Shown here piece by piece: positions 11,136-23,503 of a DNA stretch of 64,000 nt (position 1 is its first letter; each line of letters opens with the position of its first letter). A model generated the notes under the pieces. That model saw nothing but the letters and a program-made list of their open reading frames with translations. It made no database searches and had not been told where the DNA came from. Source of the DNA: Gymnopilus junonius (lineage: Eukaryota > Basidiomycota > Agaricomycetes > Agaricales > Galerinaceae); NCBI GenBank assembly GCA_015501075.1, contig JADNYJ010000001.1, positions 124,001 to 188,000 of the forward strand. The letters run 5' to 3'. The position numbers and the translations under genes were made by a program.

Positions 11136-13364
11136 TTAATCAGGGTTACGCAATTCGTCCCAGACGGTCTGGTGTTCTTCTACACAGTGTGCCTCTAGTT
11201 GACTATCTGTTGGGTCAACAAAGGGCACAGGCGGCTGGTCCACTACTTTTTGAGCAAAACGGGCCCTGGAAGGGTTATATTATAAGGGAGATACACTCGT
11301 GGGATCAGATGAAGTGACACTTACTGGCAGAGCAGACATACAACCTGGCCAACACGAGATTCTCCAAATAATTGGTCAAGGCAATCTCGGACTAGTCGCA
11401 GTCCGTCTGGGCCTAGTTCGACTTCCTCTTCGCTCTCTCCACCATCTTCCACGGCATCCACTTGCATTTGATTCTCATCTGGTGAAGCTGACATTTCGGG
11501 AGTAGACTCTGCAGAACTTGCCCCAACAGCAGGTATATTTTGTTGCAAGCCGATATCAGCAATTTCGGGCTTTTCCTCTGCTTCTTGCAGCATCGATATA
11601 TCTTGCTCAGATGATGAAGGTGAGTTATTTTGCTTCGAGGGAGTTTGAGCAACAGCAGGCTTTGTATCAACCATGACAGGTGCATTTTCCGGAAAAGTCG
11701 ACATCGAGGATACCAGTCCTGGTGAAGTTGACGCTTGCGAAGTTATGAAAGAAGGCGACGATTGAGGTATTACCTCAGGTCGGTTGGGAGGATTTATGTA
11801 AGTCTCTTGGGGAGATATTGTCTGGACGGGTGGTTGCTGAGGTTGAATCGGAGACGGTATAGAGGCTGGCAGAGAAGGAAGGGGAGGTGCTTGAGAGGGC
11901 AGAATGGAAGCTTGGGAAAGAATACTCGAGGCGCTCAAGGGTAGAGGCTTGTGAGGTTCAGGGGGTTGGTTGGCGACTGACGTCCTAGTAGGCAAGGGAG
12001 CAGATCCAGTGCGCGAACTGGGCACGACGACAGGTTGCGAATGTCTTCGAACCGGGATTGGCAGAGCAGTCTGCAGAACGGGGTAAGGATTTCCTCTGGA
12101 TGCATTTGGGTCATGAGCACTTAGATTTTGAGGCGGCAAAACAGGATATGTATTGCTACCGGCGACCGAGGCTCTTCTTACATTCTGGTGGTCGGAGGGA
12201 GGAGGGAAAGGTACGAAGGTGGCCTGAGGACTTGGGCCAAATTGCGGTTGCTGAAACTGCTTTGCGAGTCAAAAAAAAGGTGCTTATACAGGAATCGAGA
12301 GGAGTACGAACGTGAACGGATTGGGGAACAGGATTAGGTCCCTGTGAGGGAACGTGTATAGGAGGGTCTGTATTGCAAGACCAAGGGTTAAGATACCTGG
12401 CTAACTGCACTTCTGTTTCACAAGATACACTCACTGGGTATATTTAGTGATAATCGCCTAGATCCAGGGTTGGACCCTGGAGGATGCCTGTTCTGGAAAA
12501 ATTGTGGGTGGTGTAACGGGTCGATCCTTTGACCCTGCTGGGAGACATTTTGTACCGATGGCGGATGGGGATGAACAGCAGAGGACGGGGAAACCATTGG
12601 TTGGCCACCTTGAGGTGGTGCCATGGGGAGCTGAGGCTGTACATGAGGTAGAAACGTGGCCGAACGTTTCAAATGAGATATCGACTGAGATCGTTGCAAA
12701 GGGTGTGGCGGTTGTGGCGGCGGTTGCGGTGGTTGCAACGTCTTGTAAAATTGAACCTCGGCGTTCAGGCGTTGATTATCGACGGTCAGACGTTGGACTT
12801 CACTATAAGCTACTCGATATGACTCCGTGAGTTTTCGGTAGTCCTCGAGCAGCTGTGCATATTGCACTTGATTCTGGAGAGCTTCCTGCGAGACTTGAGA
12901 GTTATTGTGCAGCTGTTCGTTTTCGAGCCTCAGATGGTGGACTTCGTTCTCAAAATCCATAATTTTCTGAACCTTTTCTGGGTCAGAAATGCCTGCCAAC
13001 TCTAGTTGCTTACTCTTATGCCTAACCATAGTCAGAAGATGGCGGTTGTCCTGAAACAGCTTGACGTTTTCTTCTTTCCAAGTCGTGTTCTGTTTTTCCA
13101 GCTCAATCATCCTGGCAGGCATTCCAGGATAGTACCCGAGCTCGGAGAGACATCCGTTGGCAGTACTAGCGAGGATCTCGACAATACGGGCACGGGTAGC
13201 GGCGGTCTTGTTGACATTTGGTGGTGGCGGCGGCGATTCGCTGCTCCGTCTGCATAGCTGAGGATCAGAAAGATGATGATGGCGTCGACGAGGAGCACGA
13301 CATACTTTCTTTTTTCACCTTGAGGAAGGGGGTTGCCCGATGGCGGCGCCGACGAATTGTTCAT
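11136..13364 (-). CDS. Coiled-coil, Pro/Gln-rich protein with C-terminal CxxC...HxxxxH motif
   Basis: I do not recognise this gene. Splicing at a GTATGT donor after the first short exon (MNNSSAPPSGNPLPQG) puts the N-terminus in frame with NVNKTAATRARIVEILAST. Next comes a long heptad-like coiled coil (about residues 60-180; ENEVHHLRLENEQLHNN), then a long Pro/Gln/Ser-rich disordered region. The acidic C-terminal part ends with VCLLC, then LEAHCVEEH and TVWDELRNPD, which could be a C2H2-type zinc site. TAA is at 11136-11138. The mix of coiled coil, disorder and a C-terminal zinc site suggests a nuclear regulator or scaffold, but this is inference only. Intron positions near 12140-12430 are my best reading. 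Confidence 0.65.
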
Positions 13365-14280
13365 GAATTGCACGCGGAAGTTTCGCTTCGAGTTACATCC
13401 ACGCAACACTCTAGCCGGTCTACCTCGGCCCGCGATACAAAGCTTAACAAGTATTTGACTCTTTCTGCCATCAACTCGAATCTCGTATGCTTCTTGCAAC
13501 GCCTATGCAATGATAAATACAGCGAAACGTTATATGTAGGTATTCGAGGGAGTTGATCGCCTTCTAATAGTCCAGATGATCTTCACATCACCGAAGGCTG
13601 TGAACGCTTCTTGTGAAAATCCAATGGAAATCCTTCTCAGCATGCAAGCTCCATGTAGAAAGTTTACCCTTTACAAAATGACATAGATAGTAAATACACA
13701 CCAACGTAGGTAAAATGGTAATGGAAAGCCATCCCCTTAGAGGTACATAGATCGGATATGAATATTTCACGATGCCAAAAGGCGCAGCAGGGACAAGGTT
13801 GAAGGAAGATCTTTCTATGTGCTAAAAGAGCACCATCAAAACGTCTCTTCGATACGCAAGATCAAAGATACCCACCAGCAACCCCATGAGGGCCTTAGGT
13901 GCCCTAAACTACTAAGTACTTGATTTGATTGATATAGTTACACCCAATGAACGAAGGAGTCCTTTGTTCTACATGCCTACAAAGGATCCATAACAATATG
14001 CAAAAGTGGAGACCCTAGCGTGAAATGTATAAAGTAAAGATAGAGTTCGTGATGCCCTTTTCCGGTTCGACAAACGTCGATGTTAGTATGCGAATGTGGT
14101 CGGATTGGGAGATATGTTCTGCCCATGGTGGGAAAAGGAAGACATCCACCGTGTGTACCTTGCCCACGTATGTTGGAGGACGACTGCAGAACTAGTATCA
14201 CAACGTAAGGAAGGAAGGTGAAAAATAATCCCGGTCGATGCCTGAAGGCAAGATGTGTGGGTAGATGCGATTGGTAGATG
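13365..14280. other. Intergenic region without a recognised gene
   Basis: It contains the promoter of the coiled-coil gene and the 3' flank of the membrane protein that ends at 14281. On the minus strand a frame of about 75 codons (13588-13800) is open but lacks an ATG and resembles nothing I know. A further short minus-strand open piece lies near 13835-13895. No RNA gene or repeat is evident. Confidence 0.4.
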
Positions 14281-15030
14281 TTATCCGCTTGGAATCTGTG
14301 GTATCAGATCGTGATGTGGCCGTACAGTAACTATAGCGCCAGGCAAGTCTCTTTGCGACATAGGGGGAGAGGGAGGGGGACTAGAGGTAGCGACTGCGGA
14401 ATAAGTTGAGCCAGGGGTGGATCTCACGGGTTGAGGGGGGTTCATATCTTCATACGAAGGAGGGCGCGGAAAGTAGGGAGGTGCGGGTTCGCGCAGTGAA
14501 GGGCGACGCAACACAGCAGGATTGCGCTCGAGCTCTTCGAGTTCTCGCTGAAGGTTGTGTCGGTGCAGAATATCAGCAATGCGATCTCTGCCCGGAGTTT
14601 TCTTGTAGTTGTAGCAGCAACGTATTAAGCCTATGATAATCAAGGAAGCAAAGAGACCGCCGAGGACCTCGAAAGCGATGCTTATCGGCTTCTGTGTGGA
14701 TTGCTGAGAATGTGAGGGAGGCGGAGGAGGAGGCCTGTGAGTGTGGACGGGGATGGGGACAATTGGATTTGTGGGCTGGGTAGGACGAGAGATGATCTGG
14801 ATAGAATGGCGGGTGGTAGGAGGGGGCAGGTGGGGATGAGTTATGGGGAGATGGGTGGAGGAAGGCCTGTTGGAGGGGCTGTGAGGGGGGGTAGAGAGCG
14901 ACGCAGATGATGAAGTGCGGGTGCTGGACGGAAGAGCAGAGGCGCTGGAGAAAGATGAGCAGGACAGACGGCAGACAGACAAATATGCTTACATGGGCAG
15001 GAAGAGAAAGAGAAAGAACAAGAGGGCCAT
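14281..15030 (-). CDS. Single-pass membrane protein with Ser/Pro-rich ectodomain and PPSY tail motif
   Basis: The ATG at 15030 opens a signal peptide (MALLFFLFLFLP). A GTAAGC...CAG intron separates it from the main exon; the donor is two bases into the Ile codon. The mature part starts with a Ser/Thr/Pro-rich, probably O-mannosylated stretch of about 95 residues, then one transmembrane helix (FEVLGGLFASLIIIGLI) followed by Cys-Cys, then a basic and Pro-rich cytosolic tail. The tail holds PPPY-like and PPSY motifs (PRPPSYEDM), which typically bind WW domains of Rsp5/Nedd4 ubiquitin ligases. The overall plan resembles fungal wall-stress sensors or endocytic adaptors, but no cysteine-rich WSC domain is present. 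Function unknown. It diverges from the riboflavin gene. Confidence 0.7.
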
Positions 15031-15260
15031 GTTTTGAAAACGAAAGGGCTACTGCCCCATGGTAAGTATGCAGTACTACTACTATTCCACATCATTTCTC
15101 TCCGTGACAAACTGGCTTATGTCATCATCTCGGGTCAGCCGGCATGTCAATAAGCCGCCGCTCTCTCTTTCTCGTTTGCTTCAATAATGGAGACAGAGTA
15201 ATTTTACATCTTTCGTATTTAACCTTTCCACCCTCTTCCATCTTGTTCCCGTCTCTCACT

Positions 15261-16802
15261 ATGCCTCTCCCCCACGAACACACCGTCCAGCCCTCCGACC
15301 TCGCTCTTCTCCATGTCCTTACCGGTCCGGACCCCCAGGCTGCCAAGTCCTCCTTTGCTCGTCGGGATGCTGCTCTCGACCCTCTGCTCATCGCAGCTGC
15401 TGCAGCCTCTGGTCCCCACGTTACTCGAAATCACTATCATCACGACTTCTTTCCCGGCGTCATGTTGCCTCAGGCTGAAGGCGCATGGGACTGGACAAAG
15501 TACACCGGCGAAGGTTCATCCACCAAGGCCCGCAAGCATCTAACCTACGTGAGCCGTCAGGCACCTCGTAAGCAACACTTGGCTACCATGGAGGAGGGTA
15601 AAGAGAATGATCATCCTCGTGAGACTGATCCTCTAAAGCCGGCCAACAATCTCCCACCCGCTGCAAAGAAACGTCGTCCTTCTCTCATCTCTTCCACCGC
15701 TCCAACTAATGCCGAGGTCAAAACTCGGCCAAGAGCTCAATCCGTCTCTGAATCCATCCCCCCCTCTCTAAATCAGTCATTACCTCCTGTGGAAGTCAAA
15801 TGTATGGCTCGCACCCGTATACCCACCCCACACGGCCCGGCGTTCTTACACCTATACCATAACAATCGTGACACCAAGGAGCATCTAGCTATTGTTATAG
15901 ATCCAGCTCAACTTTCTGAAACCCCCGACTCACTACCTGTTGCACCTCATATACGTTCCCGCTCCCTTGATGCTGTTTGGAACGAAAATGAAACACCCAT
16001 GGACCGGATCATTAGGGGCGCTTATGTCGGCCGACTGTCGTCCGCGTCTCAGCAAGCGTCAACTCCATCTACGCCCAACCCGGGTTCAAGTACTCTGAGC
16101 AGCGCCATTCCTCCTCCGCTTATCCGAATACATTCAGAATGCTTCACCGGAGAGACCGTTGGGAGCATGCGATGCGACTGTGGCGAGCAGCTTGATGAAG
16201 CTATTCGGCAGATTTCATTACCAATTGTGATTCCTCCTATTTCCCCCACTTCGAAGGAGATGACCATTCCCGGACGTGGCGCAGTCATTTATCTCCGTCA
16301 GGAGGGTCGTGGAATCGGCCTTTTATCGAAAATACGGGCTTACAATTTGCAGGATTTGGGACATGATACGGTCACTGCAAACTTGATGCTGGGTCATCAG
16401 GCCGACGAGAGGGGTTACGAGATCGCGGGCGCCATCCTTCGTGACCTTGGGCTCGGAGGGCCAGATTCTTTAAATCAAATATCTGGAACTGTGAGGGTAC
16501 TCACGAACAACCCGGACAAGGTGCAAGCACTGGAGAAAGAAGGTATTCAGGTGGCAGAGCGGGTGCCGATGATTCCTCGAAGCTGGCAACACCGAATAGC
16601 AGAGGCGGGCGGGAGTAAAATAGAAGACGACGGGCAGGTGGTGCATGTGCATGGGAGTTCGGCGGAGGTGTCTGGTGCGACGATGATCAGTGGGAAGGCA
16701 GTTTATGGCGAAGATCTGGACAAGTATCTGCGGACAAAAGTATTGCGCATGGGGCATATGTTGCCATTGCTGATGGGAGATCCTGCTGTTCCTATTTACT
16801 AG
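15261..16802 (+). CDS. RIB1: GTP cyclohydrolase II
   Basis: Catalyses the first step of riboflavin synthesis, opening GTP to a diaminopyrimidinone with release of formate and pyrophosphate. The catalytic half (about residues 285-480) shows the family hallmarks: [20 protein letters not shown] with two zinc cysteines, then [22 protein letters not shown], and [16 protein letters not shown]. The N-terminal extension of about 280 residues is partly Ser/Pro-rich and lacks a butanone-phosphate synthase domain, so this is a monofunctional Rib1 as in other fungi. The gene is intronless, unusual for this window. I chose ATG 15261 over the in-frame ATG 15144 because the preceding stretch is hydrophobic and pyrimidine-rich like a 5' leader. 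Confidence 0.93.
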   Translation: MPLPHEHTVQPSDLALLHVLTGPDPQAAKSSFARRDAALDPLLIAAAAASGPHVTRNHYHHDFFPGVMLPQAEGAWDWTKYTGEGSSTKARKHLTYVSRQAPRKQHLATMEEGKENDHPRETDPLKPANNLPPAAKKRRPSLISSTAPTNAEVKTRPRAQSVSESIPPSLNQSLPPVEVKCMARTRIPTPHGPAFLHLYHNNRDTKEHLAIVIDPAQLSETPDSLPVAPHIRSRSLDAVWNENETPMDRIIRGAYVGRLSSASQQASTPSTPNPGSSTLSSAIPPPLIRIHSECFTGETVGSMRCDCGEQLDEAIRQISLPIVIPPISPTSKEMTIPGRGAVIYLRQEGRGIGLLSKIRAYNLQDLGHDTVTANLMLGHQADERGYEIAGAILRDLGLGGPDSLNQISGTVRVLTNNPDKVQALEKEGIQVAERVPMIPRSWQHRIAEAGGSKIEDDGQVVHVHGSSAEVSGATMISGKAVYGEDLDKYLRTKVLRMGHMLPLLMGDPAVPIY

Positions 16803-17120
16803 TCTTTATATTTCTGTTCATGTACTTAGAACTCACTGATGGATTAAAGGATTTAAGTGTATATAGTGGCTGTGTCGTGTGATCAGCTGCCTGTTTTGGA
16901 ACTTGTCGGTCCATTCATGAAGGCGTGCCCGGCTGTTCGGGATCCTACCACCATGTCAGCCATCCTTGCGCTTGGCACTCGCCAAGGCGGCCAAGATCTT
17001 GCGCGAATCGTTTTGATGCATTGCGGGCGTGCAGCACCAGAGCCCTACATCTAGACTGCACGCAGCTGTCCCTTCTTTCTACCTTTTCCCTTACTTTCAA
17101 GTTCTGTATCACCATCTATC
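16803..17120. other. Intergenic region (318 bp)
   Basis: 3' flank of the riboflavin gene and promoter of the GH17 gene. A short perfect inverted repeat (CCCG, 6-nt loop, CGGG) lies near 16928-16941. I see no gene. Confidence 0.4.
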
Positions 17121-18955
17121 ATGTCAGACTCACACTATCAGTCCCTCGGCATGTCGAGCGCTTTGGAGAAGCAGACAAAACGGAGCAGACGTTCAAAGAT
17201 GTTTGTCAGTACCTTCTTTCTGTCTCTGCGTTGCACACCTTGACGACAGCATTCCAAGATCATCGCTTCCGTTGTAGCCCTTGTCGCAGTCATCGTTATT
17301 GCTGTAACTGTCGGCGTCGTCGTTTCAAAGAACAACAACAGCAAACCAAAATCGTTGAGCACCAGCTCAAATGGCGGCAGCGGTTCCACGTCAACTAGTG
17401 GTGGTTCAAGTTCAAGTCCATCCAACTCTAATGATCCAAGCAATTTCCAGAAGGACTCGAGGCTGAAGAAATCGTTGTACGGCCTGGCTTACACCCCTGA
17501 GGGATCATTGCCAGATTACGGCTGCTCCAGCACACTGGGCAAGTTGTGCAGATTCAGGCTTTGTTTTTTATTGTTGACGAGAATTGAATAATTAGCATCC
17601 GTCATACAGGATGTTCAAGTATGTATTTTTTTCATCCACATAAAGCATATGAAGCTCACGAACACGTACGAAGCTCATGTCCCAACTGACTACCCGCATT
17701 CGTCTCTACGGTGCTGATTGCAATCAAACTGCCCTTGTGGTCTGTCTCTACGTTAACTCCCCTTTTCCTGAGTATAATGTCTCTGGGTCTTCTAGTTGGA
17801 GGCCATAAAGCAAACCAAGGTCGACATGCAGGTCTTCCTAGGGAATTTTATGGTTGAAGGCGATAACGCAGCTTATGAGCGGCAGCGTGATGTCATCAAG
17901 AACGCCATTCAAACCTATGGCGTAGACCACATTGCAGGAATCACTGTTGGAAACGAATTTATGCTCAAGTAAGTACTGCGCATTGAATTTTCATGCGACC
18001 TGGATACATATCATCCTTTTAGTTATGTCACTGGCCACAATATTCAAGATGTTAACAGCGCAGCAGCCGATGAAGGTCTGTCATAATAAAAAGCCTTCTA
18101 TTACCCGATGTATTAACCTGCATTATACACTAGGTGCTGCAATCCTAACAGCCAGTATTACTGATACTCGATCGATGCTGTCTTCGCTGAATTTGTCGAA
18201 ATCCATTCCTGTTGGCAACTCTGATGCAGGAAGCTATTTTAACACTAAGGTTCTCCAAGCAGTCGATTATGGTGTACGTCTTTTTTCTACCTATTTAAGC
18301 AATCCTTATTTACTCGACTCGTACCTTATCAGCTTTCCAATGTCCATGCATGGTTTGCTAATACCACGATTGATGCCGCCGCCGGCTGGGTGAATACCTT
18401 CTTCCAAGAGACGAACGTCGCTCCAGCTGCTCTTCTGTCCAACAAGGTATATTGTCTTGAGAATGCAGTTGTCTTCCGCAGCGTCTTTGCTAATTATGTA
18501 TCCACAGCCCAAAATGTACATCGCGGAGACCGGATGGCCATCGGTGCGCTATTTAAAATTCTTAACAGCACAACTATATACGCTTACCACCCATCTCAGG
18601 CATCCTCTGACGTATCTAATGCAAATAATGGTGCTTCGGACGCTTCTGTGGCCAACCTTCAGAAGTTCTTAGATACCTTCGTCTGTCAAGCAAACTCAGG
18701 AGGAATTCCATATTTCTATTTCGAGGTAATGTCTCAGCCTTATGGAGTCTACTGCGTCATTTGATGTAAATGACCGTTCAGTACTTCGATGAAGAATGGA
18801 AGGACAAGAAATACGGGGCGTGGAAGGTCATTGGGGCCTCTTCAATAAGGAGTTAGTAATTTCTTTTCTGCTGGAATTGCCAAATGCTCACATTCAATTA
18901 AAACTGCAGTCGAACTCTGAAGGATATTAAGATCCCTGACTGCCCGTCTCCTTGA
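17121..18955 (+). CDS. Membrane-anchored GH17 beta-1,3-glucan hydrolase/transferase
   Basis: A type II membrane protein: a basic cytosolic N-terminus (SALEKQTKRSRRSKM) spliced to one helix (IIASVVALVAVIVIAVTVGVV), a Ser/Gly-rich stalk, then a glycoside hydrolase family 17 barrel. The acid/base glutamate lies in AGITVGNEFM (about 17937-17963) and the nucleophile in MYIAETGWPS (about 18517-18546). The C-terminal half has FYFEYFDEEWKDKKYG and ends with LKDIKIPDCPSP. About eight short introns. Such proteins remodel beta-1,3- or 1,6-glucan in fungal walls; the Ser/Gly stalk before the catalytic domain fits a surface location. Confidence 0.9.
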
Positions 18956-19264
18956 GAAGATTCGTTAATGAATGGTTCACTAATATGGCCTTCATGCTTT
19001 GGCCTTTCGGTTATCGTTATCTGACATTTTAAATAGCGAGTCGGACTATCATCTTTTATAGAACCCCTGTCGCTCCTTTACCTTTACTGATAGTATCTTG
19101 ATACCTGCTACGACTTGAACGTTCTACTATACAATTGTGCAGAACTTATGTGCTTACATAATGACGGACGGACATAATGCTTCCCCTTGCGTTCCTCGAC
19201 GGAGCTCAATCTGGACTCTGAACGAGTTTCCAGCCTCTCATCCCCCGTAGTACAGTATACCGTC
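18956..19264. other. Intergenic region (309 bp)
   Basis: 3' flank of the GH17 gene and 5' flank of the sorting nexin gene, both on the plus strand. Nothing else seen. Confidence 0.4.
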
Positions 19265-21584
19265 ATGTTTGACCCTCTCAGCTCGACCAGCTCTATCTTC
19301 GCGGGCGGAGATGATTCCCAGACGCCTCCTTGGCCCACGACACCTCATTCCCCAGGCGCATCCATCACCAACATGCGCCGTGCGTCACCAGCGCCTCCAA
19401 CTCCAGAAAAGGGCCCTTCTCCTGGTTTATATGGCAAGGAACCGCAGATTTATGGACAGCCTGACGTTGGGCTCATCTCGCCGCGGGAGACGGTTGGTTC
19501 CAATGGAGTGAAATACGAAAAGCCAGAGCCGTATTTGCGCGTCAGAATAAACGGCCTTGACAGGAACAGACGGGATATTTTGGTTAAGCTTGATGCGCAG
19601 GTGCATTTGGCTACCCTCTTCTTCTCGTTTCATGCTTACTGAACCCCATGGTGTTAAGACCAATCTGTCCAATTTCAATGGAAATACCTACCGGAATGTG
19701 TCCAGGTCCTATCTTGAGTTCCAGCAGTTCTACGACTCCATCGTGCACAGCAACCCACAGACGATTGTACCTGCATTACCTCTTGCTCAAACCTCTGCGC
19801 CAACCGATGAAGAGGATGATCGTCTTGTCAAGATCATGCTTCAACGGTGGATCACCAGGGTGTGCGAAGACCCCATACTGCAGCATGATGAAGATGTTCG
19901 CTCGTTTATTGAGAGCGATTTTGGGTATCAACCCACTCCCAGACCAAGACGGAAGACATCCTCTGGTTTTGGTATCATGCGGCGCGGTGTCCCTGATGAG
20001 GACGAGGAGTTACAACGTGCAAGGTTCGAACTGACGAAACTCGAAGGCCAGTTCTTTGAGACTGCCAAGGCAGTTGATAAGCTTTCCCTTGCTCGAAAAG
20101 GTTTGTCATCGACGTTTCCACCCCCCTTATTTCACATTTACTGACGGGCCTTCTAGCCCTTGCCAATGCCCATACAGAAATGGGCAACAAGCTTGTCAAC
20201 ATCGCAACTACAGAGGTGCACCCGCCACTGGGAAATGCTCTCAGAAAACTTGGAAGGACATGGCACAGCGTTGCTGATCTTGATCATGCCCAGGCGATAA
20301 GTGAATGTGTTATTCTCGGCGACTCACTCGGATACCAGGGAATGAATGCACGGTCAGCTAAGGAGACTCTCCAAATGCGCACCGGCGTATTAGAGGAATA
20401 CCAGAGTGCGGTGAAGACTACGATATCTAAACGACGCCAGATTGAACGGCTGAAAGCTAGCTCAAACATTCGTCCAGAACGTGTCGACGAGGCATTGGAG
20501 GAAATAGAAGAGGTCGGTGCTTTCCAACTGCCTATTTAATCGGTGTCCCATTTAACGGTGACTTTCGATTCTACTTTTCCAGGCCAATCGATACGAGCAA
20601 ACACTTGCTAAGCGTGCTGAGGGTATTTCACAGAACCTTCATCGCGCTCTGCAGACCCATAACCGTTACGCCAATGACGATATAACGACAGCTCTCATAG
20701 AGCATGCTCGATCTTCTATTATGTACGAAAGACAACTATTGCGTGAGTTAGAAGCCTTGCGAGTCGATGTTAGCAACGCTGCGAAAAAGTTTGTGCCTAC
20801 TACAACTGCCGCTCCGAAACCAACTATTGTCCCGCCTCTGGAAGACGACGTCGAACGGCCACACCCCGAGCCTGCGCCTACTGCTCCTTTGGCCAATGGC
20901 TTCCATCAGCCAACACTTCCACAACCTCCTCATACAGCAGGTATAAATGGATTCGTCCCTCACAAGTTGCCTATACAAGCTCCCAACCCCGTCAACCCAT
21001 CCATTCCATCACCCTCACCCTTCCCTCAAACCCCTGTCGGGCCACAGGATCCGCTGTCTGCCTCATCTTTCCGGTCATTTTCGTCTTCCATGCGAACACC
21101 TGCTTCACCTTCACCTTATCAGCAATTTGGAAGGCAGTCTGCACCTCCTCATTCTCCGAGTGCTGGTCCATCTTCAACTATCTCCTCTGGTCCGAGCGCC
21201 GCTCCTAAGCTGGCAGCGGACGAACCTCCGCTTGGTGGCCGCTTCGTTGATGGAACGAAATCAATGTTCATTACCAAGACATCATCGGCGCCAAGGCCTT
21301 CTCCTCTTTCACTGTCTTCTTCGGCTTCGAACCTTCAAAATCATGGCCCAATTTCCAACCCTAGCGCGCCATTCGACCCCCTTCGCAGCGACTCATACCC
21401 AGCAGTATCTTCTCCGCTTAATGAATCTGCGGCCCGTGGAGCTTTACAATTATCGCGGTCACAGGATACTGACCCCCTTGCATCGATCAAGCCACATCAA
21501 ATGTCTAGTTCTATGCGTGTGCAACCGACGAGACCAAGATTGGACGCTCGCGAAGCTGCGAGCAAGCTTGCTAATATGTTTTGA
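19265..21584 (+). CDS. VPS17: Sorting nexin, retromer subunit Vps17-like (PX + BAR)
   Basis: Subunit of the retromer coat that recycles receptors from endosomes to the Golgi. After a disordered N-terminus (MFDPLSSTSS) comes a PX domain (about residues 80-200; YLRVRINGLDRNRRDILVKL, then RNVSRSYLEFQQFYDSIV), then an alpha-helical BAR region (FELTKLEGQFFETAKAVDKL, RTWHSVADLDHAQA, RYEQTLAKRAEG, SIMYERQLLRELEAL). A long Ser/Pro tail ends in REAASKLANMF. Heterodimerisation with Vps5 is known for the family. Four exons and short introns. ATG 19265 was preferred because the upstream in-frame extension lacks family features. The call as Vps17 rather than another PX-BAR protein rests on overall layout and the tail. 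Confidence 0.85.
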
Positions 21585-21707
21585 AACTTGGATTTTTCAC
21601 ATTACTTATCTTTCTCAACTTCGTAGTTTAGATCCTCTCCGATTATGACCATTCTCCTTTTCATTCAATGAATTACATGGAAGGAAGCAGTCGCACAATG
21701 GGTTTGC

Positions 21708-23231
21708 CTATGCTTGGCTCTGGTCTGCGAACACTGGGCGAACTCGCCTATTGCCAATAAGATGGAATCTTTCTTGTCTCCCATATACAAATTGCCAACT
21801 TTGCGATTCTTCTGACCATGCAACGTTCTCTTCCTGTCGAAAGCGAATCGTTTCGTTGCGCTCTGGAATGAAGTGATATGCATATAGTTCGATGCTGTAG
21901 TATGTATTTGGAAGAATTGGAAGGTCTCCCAATACTGGCACGTACTCAGGAAGGTTCAGAAAACCTGGAAGTCGGTTGCATTGTTAACCTTGTCATGTTC
22001 TCGATGTAATCTGGACTTACCTATCACACTCCCTGCATCATGACCCCAGTCACCGATGGGGTGACAGTAAATTTGACCATCTATACCTTCCTGATTCATC
22101 TGGTCTAGACTGCGACGGAGTACCGCATTTCCTGTTACGCCAGGCTTCATATTTCCCAGCACGATATCTTGCATCCGATTGCTTTTCCTCAAGCCTTCTT
22201 TTAAGATTTCTGGGGCATCCGTTTCAGGGTGCGTATTTGCGGTCTTGAGGACATACGCCATATGCTGCGTATCAGTATTCAATCCCATTACAGTGATACC
22301 AAAGTCTATATGCAAGGTATCGCCCTGCTGAATGGTATTTTGCGTACCTTCCCAACCAGGAAAGGCATTTTCCACTAACACTGAGATTCTAGGCTGCGTC
22401 CAAGTGGAAACATTGAGAGTCTGCATTTTCTCACGGAACCACCAGCTTAGATCCTATATTAACAAATTTTCATTAGGGTTCACATAGTGGGTTATAACAG
22501 TGAACATACCTCGGTAGTCGTGACACCTGGAACAATAACTCGAGGAGAGAAGCCCTCTTCTATCAAGGCCCACGTAATTCCTTGTGTCTTGTGATAGTAT
22601 TCAAATTGTGCGGGAAGCTTTGTTGCAACAAATTCGACGGAAAGCATTGGCACATTCAAAGTCTTATTCATCCATTCTTCACCTAGCTCTCTTTCAAGTA
22701 CAGCTTGCTCGCCAGCGTGGAGACCCCCAGCGAAGGCAATATCCTCGTCTGTATTCAGCGCGATGTGATTTGGTTGAAAGCTTTCCAACACGGAACGGAG
22801 CTCAGGCCAAACCTGCCCGGTGTTGTCTATCCAAACAGATGGATTGGGTGCTCCAGCCAGAGAAGATTCATTAGTGTGGAATAATAAGATAGTGCGCCTG
22901 TGGGCATCAAAAGCTGTCGCGTTCTTAACGGACCACCAGATAGTATCTTCAGCGTGCTCCCGCTGACAGATCTAGAGCCCCCAGTGAATTTACAAGTTCC
23001 GAGATTTGCAGGAAAAATAATGCCCACCAGCCACGCTTGGACGTTGTATTTCTTGAGGAGAGTTGGGATCCTTTTAATCCGTTCGGAAGTCCATTGGTCT
23101 TGAATATGTGCGCGGTTTCGTAGAGAAGGCAGTAGCTCGTAGTGAGCTGGCTGGCTCGGATGGAACTGAGCTAGGACACCGCCCAAGGTAATAATCAGAA
23201 AATATATGAGGTGCAGTTGCAGGAAGAACAT
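21708..23231 (-). CDS. Secreted M24 (Xaa-Pro dipeptidase-like) metallopeptidase
   Basis: ATG 23231 starts a signal peptide (MFFLQLHLIYFLIITLGGVLA), so the protein should enter the secretory pathway. The N-terminal M24 creatinase-like domain is followed by the catalytic pita-bread fold. Metal ligands can be traced: Asp in LHIDFGI, Asp in NTDTQHMAY, His in CHPIGDWGHDAG, Glu in SIELYAY and Glu in FRQEENVAW. The overall spacing is right for the family, though the His loop differs from classical prolidase. TAG or TAA near 21708-21710 closes the frame after FADQSQA. Probably releases amino acids from extracellular peptides; substrate unknown. Five or more exons. Confidence 0.82.
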
Positions 23232-23312
23232 TGATGAACAAGATACGAATATTTTCACGTACGGTGGGAAAGATTCTGTAGGAGTGTTCAGATGGCATGC
23301 GGAAGCCAATGG

Positions 23313-23350
23313 AAGAAGAATCCAGATAAATAAGAAGAATCCAGATAAAT
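23313..23350. repeat. Tandem duplication of a 19-bp unit
   Basis: The unit AAGAAGAATCCAGATAAAT occurs twice without mismatch, at 23313-23331 and 23332-23350. It sits 80-120 bp upstream of the minus-strand M24 start codon, in its leader or promoter. Confidence 0.85.
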
Positions 23351-23503
23351 AGTGCTTGGCTCAGGATCGAGAGGAATACGACGCAAAGGCAGGTATACAA
23401 AACAGAAAATAACTTTACAACAGCAAATAAGTACTACGATAAGGGGAAAACGGCAAGCCTAGAGAGTTACAGAAAATATTTTAGTCCACAGGCTATAAAT
23501 AGA

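Noticed and set aside
13588..13800. Minus-strand open stretch of about 75 codons
   Set aside because: It has no ATG, no recognisable domain and no convincing splice partners. A real exon of a small gene cannot be excluded, so it is only mentioned in the gap entry.
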